From contig WQST01000064.1 of assembly GCA_009787745.1 (NCBI GenBank), forward strand, positions 1 through 11,098: a stretch of 11,098 nucleotides of DNA, given 5' to 3'. The notes beneath the pieces are model-generated. The model had not been told where the DNA came from and made no database searches. It saw only the letters and a list, made by a program, of their open reading frames with translations. Shown here piece after piece: positions 5,596 through 11,098 of the stretch. Position numbers and translations under genes: made by a program. This DNA comes from Lachnospiraceae bacterium (GTDB lineage: Bacteria; Bacillota; Clostridia; Lachnospirales; Lachnospiraceae). Position 1 is the stretch's first letter. The number at the start of each line of letters is the position of its first letter.

Positions 5596-7233
5596 ATGCA
5601 AACAACAGAGAAAAGCATTCAGAAAAAGGAGTTACCGCCCGCGCTTAGCGAACATTATGAAATTCAGGAACGGCTTTCTTACAGTGCGGTTTCGGAAACA
5701 TATCTTGTTATCTCACGCGAAGGCGGGCGGAAATATATCGCCAAAATCTATGATCGGTCTTTTGTCGGGGAGAATACGGACGAAAGGCTTATATTAAAAG
5801 CCTTCGACCATCCGATGCTTCCGAAATTTATCGGCTCGATAGAAACAGAAGATTCGATTTGCGTTATCCGTGATTATATGAAAGGAAGCACTTTAAGAAA
5901 GCTAAAGATCCCCATCGGTGAAATGGCGGCGCTGAACATCGCGATTCAATTATGTGATATTTTGACTTATTTACATAATCTTGACCCGCCTGTCATTCAC
6001 CGTGATATTAAGCCTGAGAATATAATTTTAAATAGTGAAAATAGGCTTTTTTTGATTGATTTCGATATATCGCGGCAATATAAACCGACATCGGTTCGCG
6101 ACACAACTAATTTTGCTTCCTGCGGATTTACGGCACCTGAACAGTATGGTTTTCAGCAGACAGATGCCCGCACGGATATTTTTTCGCTGGGAAAGGTGTT
6201 ATTATGGTTGTTGACCGAGTCAACTGATATTTTGGAAGCGGATAAACTGAAAAATCGCACTCTTAAGCGGGTGATTAAAAAATGTGCCGCTTTTGCGCCT
6301 GATAAACGTTATCGGTCAGCTTTGGCGGTTAAATCGGTGCTTGTCGGTGCTTCGAAGAGTAACTTTGGTAAGGCGGTATTTTATTTATCGGCGGCGGTTA
6401 TTTTATTTGGCGGCAGTTTCTTTTGGGGCAGGTATAGTGCGCCGGCGGCGATGCCTGAAAGTCATGTGCCGATGCCGTCGGCAAGTCCCGCGGTTTTGGC
6501 GGTTGCTTCGGTTGTTTTAGATGATACGGCCGATTATGAGGAATATACTTTTATTGAACCGCTTATTGAAGAAGCGGTTCGGCTGATGCTTAATCGGGAT
6601 GATGATGAACCGATTACGCATAGTGACCTTTTAGGAGTGACAGAGATTATTATTTTCGGTTCTTACGCGCTTACGGATTATGTACAGCCTGAACCGCAGA
6701 CATTTGGAAATATTAAAAGTGTTGAAGATTTTCGGGTTATGAAAAATTTGGAACGGCTTTTTCTTCATCGGCAACCATTTACAGATATTTCACCGCTTAA
6801 GGATTGCCTTTCGCTGGAATATTTACAGCTTACTTATTGCGATATGGAGAATTTAGCGGAGCTTTCCGCGCTTCCTAACCTTGCGGTGCTGACTCTTGAG
6901 GGTTATCGGGGAACGGATTATTCTTTTGTTAATTCAATGAGTGCGCTAAGATATTTTTGTTTATTTGAAGCGCAAATCGGCAGTATAGCGGATTTTGGCG
7001 AACTTCCGCCTTTGGAAACGCTTGAATTGCCGTGGAGTTCGCTTGAAAGTCTTGACGGAATTGAAAATTTGCCTTCGTTACGGAATTTGAATATTGCAAA
7101 GACACAAATAACCGACTTTTCACCGCTTAATGACAGCACTAAATTGCCTGTTTTGGCTACGCTTTCGATTGACCCCGAGATGGCGGCATATATTCATACG
7201 CTTGAGCGGGATGACGCGGAGGTTTGTTGGTAA
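5596..7233 (+). CDS. Receptor-like Ser/Thr protein kinase: cytoplasmic kinase, one membrane helix, extracellular LRR
   Basis: 545 residues. Predicted to phosphorylate Ser/Thr residues of cytoplasmic targets in response to an outside signal. Kinase domain about 19-250: ATP lysine K50 (YIAKIYD), probable helix-C glutamate E63, HP at 72-73, catalytic loop HRDIKPEN with D137, K139 and N142, metal-binding D155 in LIDFDISR, and APEQYGF (180-186) followed by QTDARTDIFSLG. DFG is replaced by DFD, which I recall as common in clostridial kinases of this group, and the glycine-rich loop is missing (RLSYSAVSETYLV). A membrane helix spans about 258-277, followed by a Pro/Ala-rich linker. Residues about 345-515 carry LRRs of 22-23 residues (ITHSDLLGVTEIIIFG, LEYLQLTYCDMENL, LRNLNIAKTQITDFSPL). 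No clear ribosome site precedes ATG 5596. It follows the secreted LRR gene by 124 bp and overlaps the AraC gene at its 3' end. Confidence 0.9.
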   Translation: MQTTEKSIQKKELPPALSEHYEIQERLSYSAVSETYLVISREGGRKYIAKIYDRSFVGENTDERLILKAFDHPMLPKFIGSIETEDSICVIRDYMKGSTLRKLKIPIGEMAALNIAIQLCDILTYLHNLDPPVIHRDIKPENIILNSENRLFLIDFDISRQYKPTSVRDTTNFASCGFTAPEQYGFQQTDARTDIFSLGKVLLWLLTESTDILEADKLKNRTLKRVIKKCAAFAPDKRYRSALAVKSVLVGASKSNFGKAVFYLSAAVILFGGSFFWGRYSAPAAMPESHVPMPSASPAVLAVASVVLDDTADYEEYTFIEPLIEEAVRLMLNRDDDEPITHSDLLGVTEIIIFGSYALTDYVQPEPQTFGNIKSVEDFRVMKNLERLFLHRQPFTDISPLKDCLSLEYLQLTYCDMENLAELSALPNLAVLTLEGYRGTDYSFVNSMSALRYFCLFEAQIGSIADFGELPPLETLELPWSSLESLDGIENLPSLRNLNIAKTQITDFSPLNDSTKLPVLATLSIDPEMAAYIHTLERDDAEVCW

Positions 7234-7897
7234 GGTTATTCTTTTTTCCGTATTGCGAAGGGGTAATACCGCAAACTTTATGAAATACTTTTTGGAAGTA
7301 GCTTTGTGATGAATAATTAAGGCTTTTCGATATTTCTGAAATAGAATAATTGGTATATTTCAAAAGCCCTTTAGCTTCGGCGATTTTTTGTTGATTTATA
7401 TAATCGCTTAAGGTAACGCCTGTTTCTTTTCGGAAATGGCGGCATAGATGCTCAGAACTATAGTTTAGTCTTGCGGAAATGAATTTTACGGAATTTTTTT
7501 CGTATATATGTGCATTAACATCGCTGATAACAGCGGCAACCAAGGGACAGGAAGCCTTAAAGCTTGTGATTATTTCGATTCTCCCGGCGAAATCAAGCAC
7601 CATTTGCGTGATAAGCAGAAGAAGTTCATCGTAATTGTTTCGGTTTTCCGCTTGCTGCGAATATTCGTCACACAGCGAACAGGCTAAATCATAATTTAAC
7701 CCTGCGGATATTGCGGTTCGGCTGGCGAGAGCCGTTGCAATGATAACGGTATTCTTTAATGAGCGAAGCTTTGATTCGGTGAGTTTCCCGCGGGGGATGG
7801 ACATTTCAGGAAGTTTGAGCATGTATTCTAAGAGTTCTCTGGGTTTTCCATCCCGAATATAACCGAGCAAGCTATCTTCGACGGCTTTACTTAACAT
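7157..7897 (-). CDS. AraC-family transcriptional regulator
   Basis: 246 residues, cytoplasmic DNA-binding protein. The C-terminal AraC/HTH_18 domain spans about 122-218: first helix-turn-helix around KFISARLNYSSEHLCRHFRKETG, linker helix YINQQKIAEAKGLLKYTN, second around ISEISKSLNYSSQSYFQKVFHK and the usual end GITPSQY. The N-terminal 110 residues (LRSLKNTVIIATALASRTAI, GLNYDLACSLCDEYSQQAE) are the all-helical type seen in Firmicute AraC proteins that lack a cupin sugar pocket, so no ligand can be named. GAGG at the expected distance before ATG 7897 supports the start. The last 25 or so residues run past the normal family end and are encoded antisense to the 3' end of the kinase gene. It has its own promoter. 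Likely targets are the neighbouring surface genes; this is inferred from position only. Confidence 0.88.
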   Translation of the reverse strand: MLSKAVEDSLLGYIRDGKPRELLEYMLKLPEMSIPRGKLTESKLRSLKNTVIIATALASRTAISAGLNYDLACSLCDEYSQQAENRNNYDELLLLITQMVLDFAGRIEIITSFKASCPLVAAVISDVNAHIYEKNSVKFISARLNYSSEHLCRHFRKETGVTLSDYINQQKIAEAKGLLKYTNYSISEISKSLNYSSQSYFQKVFHKVCGITPSQYGKKNNLTNKPPRHPAQAYEYMPPSRGQSKA

Positions 7898-7954
7898 GGA
7901 AGAGTACCTCGCTTGGGGTTGGGTTTATCGGATTGCTTTGTTTTCATAGGTTTA

Positions 7955-7983
7955 ATTTTACCTGATTCTTGGGGAAAAGTCAA
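7955..7983 (-). promoter_or_regulatory. Sigma-A promoter of the AraC regulator gene
   Basis: Minus-strand TTGACT (7983-7978) and TAAAAT (7960-7955) are separated by exactly 17 nt, a near-consensus promoter. The predicted start near 7948 gives a leader of about 50 nt. A second TTGACA lies about 20 bp further upstream without a good -10. Confidence 0.7.
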
Positions 7984-8094
7984 TATATTTCAAGTTTTGT
8001 CAAAAAAATACAATTTTTGGGAAGCCGTTTGTTTATTTATCCAAAACTATGCAATGAATCTAGCGGCATGGTGCCGGATATCATGTTATACGGC

Positions 8095-8122
8095 AAAGGG
8101 AGCGCCGGTAAGCGCTCCTTTT
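8095..8122 (-). terminator. Intrinsic terminator after the Ig/cadherin-like gene
   Basis: GGAGCGC (8099-8105) and GCGCTCC (8112-8118) pair around a 6-nt loop, and the stem extends through A-T and one G-T pair to 8095/8122. It begins 5 nt beyond the TAA at 8130-8128. The T-run is four on the plus strand and three on the minus strand, so the hairpin may work in both directions. A second imperfect hairpin (TGCCG...CGGCA, 8072-8095) follows on the minus strand. The rest of the 230-bp gap holds the AraC promoter. Confidence 0.7.
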
Positions 8123-8127
8123 AAGTG

Positions 8128-10488
8128 TTAGTACGAGGCTTCTGATGTTGCGGTGATGGTGATTTTGAAGCCTGCTTCATTGAAGCGGTATTGCAGGGGG
8201 GTAAGTTTATAAGTATATTTTACTGTCAGGGGGTCAACTAAAACGGCGTCGATGCGGGTAATCCGACTGTTGGGTAATACGCTTTGGTCGGCACTTGTAA
8301 CGGTAACATCAAGGTTATTTAACGGATCGATAATATCTAAATCATATACAAAGAAGTTAAGGGTGTAGAAACCGTCTTCCCAAATCCATTCATCTTCCAA
8401 AGTAGTATCAGGATAATCATAAACAACAGGCGCATTATCAACGGGAGTAACGACGACTGTTTGCGAAGCGGTCGCAACCATTGTGGTGTCATTTTTGTCG
8501 ATAATTCTTATTAGTAATGAAACACTGCCATGCTCGGTGGTATTGGCATAGGCGACAGGGTCGCAGGAAATGATATAATTTACCGTATCGGCGTCCGCCC
8601 AAACCTTAGTAATCGTATATGCGGTATCGCCGGCAAAGACATTCAGGTTGGTGCTTGTAATTTCTAAGTCAAAGTCGTTTTCGATATCGTTACTGTCAAT
8701 ATCATCTAATTTGAAACGGAAAACTAACTGCTCATCTTCATTGATGGTGACTTGATTATTATTGAGGGTAATGCTTTGTAAATTATTGACGGTATTAATA
8801 TTAACGGTTACTTCGGCGGTATCGAATAAGATTCCGTCTCCGTCGTCATATTCATGGATAACTGAATAAGTGAAGGTATCTGAGCCGCTTTCGCGCGGGT
8901 CGGGTTTATAGTAAATTTTATTGTCCTCAATAATGCATAAAGACGCTTTTTGCGGTGCGATTTCAATTGCCCGGATTTTTAGCGGTTTACCATCGACCGA
9001 AATATCGTTTTGCAAAACATTGATTAGGATAAAACCGTTTGAATCGACATTATAGGAATCATCATCATCAACGGCAATCGGAGCATCTTCAACAGGATTT
9101 ACGGTGATATGGATTAAAAATGTTTCGCTGTAAAAATCGCTGTCTTTGTGCGAAACGGTAATACCGATTTCTTCAACATCAAGTAATTCCGTGAAAAAGT
9201 CATCATCAGGCGTATAGGTAAGGATACCGTTCAAAATACTAACCTGACCGTTAATTGGCTGCGATGCGATTTCAAACTTAAGTTCCTGTCCGCGTGAATC
9301 CGAGCAAAGGCCGTTAAGATCGATTTGTAACGGCGTATCTTCGTCAGTGGTTGCTTGCCATGGGGTCCGGGGAACAATCGGTTCTTCAAACACCATAATC
9401 GTAATAGTTTTATCTGTATAAGTCAAACCATTGCTTACTCTGACCGTCAGATTCTCTGTGGCGGCATTTGCATCAGGAGTATAGGTAAGGGTACTGCCCG
9501 AAAAACTTGCCGACCCGTTAAAGGAAGCGGGGACAATGCTGTATGAAAGCGGAAGTCCGTTAATATCGGCGGAAACGGAACTAAAATCAAAACTTACATT
9601 TTCATTATAACGGATTTTAAAAGTATCTATCGCGGCTACTTGCGGTGCGTCGGCTTCGGTTACGGTCAGGGTAAAAGCGGTGCTGATGGGTGTCGCGCCA
9701 TCATCGGTATCGGCGGAAAGGGTTATTGTATAATTGCCTTGATCGGTACCGGCAGGGACATTTATTGAAATGGTATAAGGTGCGTTTTCGCTGATACTGA
9801 ATGCGCTTGCCGGTAACATGGTGCTGTCGTCGGAAAAGGCGGTTATTGAAACGGCGGCCGCGTTTTTGACTTCGAAGGGTATCGTAATCGTTCCGCCTTG
9901 ATAGATGCTGTAAGACAGATTTTCGAAGCAAAGCTGCGCCCATTCACTTTTGACCGTAAAATCTGCGGAAGCCAATTCGCTTTCGTTATTACTATCATCA
10001 TTGTCAACGGTAACGGCTGTGATATTGTAATCACCTGCTAAGTCAATTTCTATTGGGGCAGTATAGGGCTGACGGCCGTTTCCGTTTATTTCATAATATA
10101 TTGTAACTGATGTTTCAGGGGGGATATCGTCGTCATTTGCCAAAGTTATCGTAGCGCTTCCCTTATAATAACCGTTTTGCATATCGCCGCATATGTTAAA
10201 AAGGGGAGCGGATAAAGAAGACCCTCCGCGGGATCTGTAAATGATGGGTTCATCGGCGGATTCATCGTCACCGGGAGTTTCATCATCACCCTGAGTTTCA
10301 TTATCGCCAAGAATTTCATCCTCAATGCCTTCGGCAGTTTGGATAATTTCATTGCCGTCGTTTTCGGACGCTTCAACGATATCACCTAAATCGTCTATTG
10401 AGAAGACAGCTTTTGAAAATGAAAAAGGCAGCGTTACAACCAGAATTAATGCGACGACACATCGCCATTTTTTTACCATTCCACTCAT
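8128..10488 (-). CDS. Secreted Ig/cadherin-like multidomain surface protein
   Basis: 786 residues. Start ATG at 10488, with GGGGG at 10501-10497, 8 nt upstream; Met4 is an alternative. Residues 1-30 are a signal peptide (KKW, hydrophobic core, FSKAVFS). Residues 31-80 are an acidic linker with a short degenerate repeat (GDNETQGDDETPGDDE). A beta-rich module with NGYYKGSATITL (105-116) follows, then a chain of Ig/cadherin-like domains: 185-278 (ending TLTVTEADAP), 280-368, 370-465 (TDEDTPLQIDLNGLCSD, LTYTPDDDF, ending ITVNPVEDAP), 466-566 (YNVDSNGFILINVLQNDIS, DTFTYSV) and two more to the end. The NxD/DED and VLQND patterns match bacterial cadherin-like or Big_9 repeats, usually calcium-stabilised rods in adhesins. 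No sorting motif or enzyme domain is seen, so it is either released or held by other means. It is divergent from a gene with the same kind of repeat. Confidence 0.87.
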   Translation of the reverse strand: MSGMVKKWRCVVALILVVTLPFSFSKAVFSIDDLGDIVEASENDGNEIIQTAEGIEDEILGDNETQGDDETPGDDESADEPIIYRSRGGSSLSAPLFNICGDMQNGYYKGSATITLANDDDIPPETSVTIYYEINGNGRQPYTAPIEIDLAGDYNITAVTVDNDDSNNESELASADFTVKSEWAQLCFENLSYSIYQGGTITIPFEVKNAAAVSITAFSDDSTMLPASAFSISENAPYTISINVPAGTDQGNYTITLSADTDDGATPISTAFTLTVTEADAPQVAAIDTFKIRYNENVSFDFSSVSADINGLPLSYSIVPASFNGSASFSGSTLTYTPDANAATENLTVRVSNGLTYTDKTITIMVFEEPIVPRTPWQATTDEDTPLQIDLNGLCSDSRGQELKFEIASQPINGQVSILNGILTYTPDDDFFTELLDVEEIGITVSHKDSDFYSETFLIHITVNPVEDAPIAVDDDDSYNVDSNGFILINVLQNDISVDGKPLKIRAIEIAPQKASLCIIEDNKIYYKPDPRESGSDTFTYSVIHEYDDGDGILFDTAEVTVNINTVNNLQSITLNNNQVTINEDEQLVFRFKLDDIDSNDIENDFDLEITSTNLNVFAGDTAYTITKVWADADTVNYIISCDPVAYANTTEHGSVSLLIRIIDKNDTTMVATASQTVVVTPVDNAPVVYDYPDTTLEDEWIWEDGFYTLNFFVYDLDIIDPLNNLDVTVTSADQSVLPNSRITRIDAVLVDPLTVKYTYKLTPLQYRFNEAGFKITITATSEASY

Positions 10489-10527
10489 AAATTTTACCCC
10501 CGTAAAATAAATTTGTTTTATATTTGA

Positions 10528-10556
10528 TACGATATTTTATTAATTTTATTATCGTA
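10528..10556. repeat. Inverted repeat in the leader of the Ig/cadherin-like gene
   Basis: TACGATA (10528-10534) and TATCGTA (10550-10556) are perfect 7-bp arms around a 15-nt AT-only spacer. It lies about 40 nt upstream of the start codon, downstream of the proposed promoter, where a repressor or leader RNA fold could act. Confidence 0.4.
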
Positions 10557-10579
10557 CTATATTTGCGCTAAAGCACGTT

Positions 10580-10608
10580 TTATTATTTTCTTTGTAGAAA
10601 ATAACCAA
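10580..10608 (-). promoter_or_regulatory. Promoter with internal palindrome for the Ig/cadherin-like gene
   Basis: On the minus strand TTGGTT (10608-10603) and TAATAA (10585-10580) are 17 nt apart. A perfect 9-bp inverted repeat, TTATTTTCT (10583-10591) and AGAAAATAA (10596-10604) with a TTGT centre, fills the spacer and touches both hexamers, the classic position of a repressor operator. The hexamers match the consensus only moderately. Confidence 0.45.
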
Positions 10609-10753
10609 AAAACGCGGGGCATACAAGCAGGATTTTATGTGTTTTTTAAATTATGGTAATCAAGGGCATTTCGCTCCTTTTAAATGACCAAAATCGGTAA
10701 TTTTAACAGAAAATTTGTTTAATGTGATTTTCATGGAAAATATTAGTAAAAGC

Positions 10754-10782
10754 TTGAAATTTCGCGTATTTTAGCGTATGAT
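10754..10782 (+). promoter_or_regulatory. Sigma-A promoter of the rightmost gene
   Basis: TTGAAA (10754-10759) and TATGAT (10777-10782) are 17 nt apart, a good match. The spacer carries GCGTAT twice (10764-10769 and 10774-10779), 10 bp apart, the second overlapping the -10. The leader to ATG 10827 is about 38 nt. Confidence 0.65.
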
Positions 10783-10826
10783 TAAGTTGTGTCTTAAGAT
10801 TTATTTTTAGTATGAGGGAAATCATT

Positions 10827-11098
10827 ATGAAAAATTCTTTGTCGCGAAGGCTGATGGCTTTCTTTTTGACATTTATTTTAATAGTCTCAATTATACCTAT
10901 TCACGCAATGGCAAGCCCTGACAGCTTAACCGATACCGCTGATTTCCGGCTGAGGGTAATGCATGTTAACCACCCGCCGACAGCCAATAATGACTCATAT
11001 CTTAGCTTACTTGAAGACATTGCCGTCACCCTAAATGTCTTGGCAAACGATGTTGATTATGATCTTCATGATGATGTTGACGAGCTTCTAATCCTCAG
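10827..11098 (+). CDS. N-terminus of a secreted cadherin-like repeat protein (continues beyond window)
   Basis: The frame is open from ATG 10827 to the window end (90 codons). GAGGG at 10814-10818 lies 8 nt upstream. Residues 1-29 are a signal peptide (MKNSLSRRL, core AFFLTFILIVSII, cleavage near AMA|SP). Residues about 48-90 begin a cadherin-like/Big_9 unit: NHPPTANNDSY, then EDIAVTLNVLANDVDYD, where the VLANDxD signature is diagnostic of calcium-binding tandem repeats in large bacterial adhesins. The neighbouring divergent gene carries related repeats (VLQNDIS), so both may belong to one surface structure. Total length, anchor and other domains cannot be known from this window. Confidence 0.82.
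   Translation, partial: MKNSLSRRLMAFFLTFILIVSIIPIHAMASPDSLTDTADFRLRVMHVNHPPTANNDSYLSLLEDIAVTLNVLANDVDYDLHDDVDELLIL

Larger units (their letters stand above)
10489..10826. other. 338-bp divergent regulatory region
   Basis: This AT-rich gap separates two divergent secreted-protein genes. It holds a promoter for each direction (10580-10608 minus, 10754-10782 plus), a 9-bp palindrome in the minus promoter, and a 7-bp inverted repeat in the minus leader. I see no RNA gene or credible protein gene in it. Confidence 0.6.

Noticed and set aside
5585..5797. 70-codon frame overlapping the kinase start in another phase
   Set aside because: No ribosome site; the kinase frame carries all family motifs.
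7913..8131. 72-codon plus-strand frame between the AraC and Ig-like genes
   Set aside because: It runs through the AraC promoter and the terminator hairpin and lacks a ribosome site.
10646..10669. Minus-strand mini-ORF MPLITII preceded by AAAGGAG
   Set aside because: It lies upstream of the proposed promoter, its spacer is only 4 nt, and so short an ORF is easily chance. It would matter only if transcription begins above 10680.
1..11098. CRISPR array, tRNA, insertion sequence or defence-system genes
   Set aside because: Read for on both strands; no regularly spaced repeats, cloverleaf, transposase or nuclease motifs were seen.

Overview
The window looks like chromosome of an AT-rich, Gram-positive member of the Clostridia (Bacillota), probably from a gut or anaerobic community. 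The signs are Gram-positive signal peptides, AGGAG-type ribosome sites, very large secreted repeat proteins, and a Ser/Thr kinase with a DFD motif next to an Xre-like regulator, a pairing I know from Lachnospiraceae and relatives. The genus cannot be read from the sequence. No tRNA, rRNA, CRISPR array, transposase or phage gene was seen.

Layout. (1) 1-2105, minus: the N-terminal 701 codons of a secreted protein with two tandem Ig-like repeats, a DSAGDGWDGN-type domain and a beta-helix whose end lies outside the window. (2) 2315-2782, minus: a small helix-turn-helix regulator; its true start (GTG at 2782) is set by a strong ribosome site and by a promoter lying over the longer reading frame. 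(3) 2997-5471, plus: a secreted leucine-rich repeat (LRR) protein, divergent from the regulator across a region with a perfect palindrome. (4) 5454-5558: a palindromic repeat element that supplies the last codons and stop of the LRR gene and an extended -10 promoter motif in front of the next gene. (5) 5596-7233, plus: a receptor-like protein kinase with a cytoplasmic kinase, one membrane helix and an outer LRR domain. (6) 7157-7897, minus: an AraC-type regulator overlapping the kinase gene tail to tail by 77 bp. (7) 8128-10488, minus: a secreted Ig/cadherin-like protein. (8) 10827-11098, plus: the N-terminus of a further secreted protein with a cadherin-like repeat, divergent from (7).

How the parts may fit. 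The window is a cell-surface locus: four exported proteins (two LRR or Ig/LRR-like, two cadherin-like or mixed), one membrane kinase whose outer part is built of the same kind of fold (LRR) as the adjacent secreted protein, and two DNA-binding regulators. The most attractive reading is a sensory unit formed by regulator, secreted LRR protein and LRR-kinase, in which the kinase reports an outside binding event to the regulator. This is inference from gene order and domains only. Promoter calls are by eye against the sigma-A consensus.
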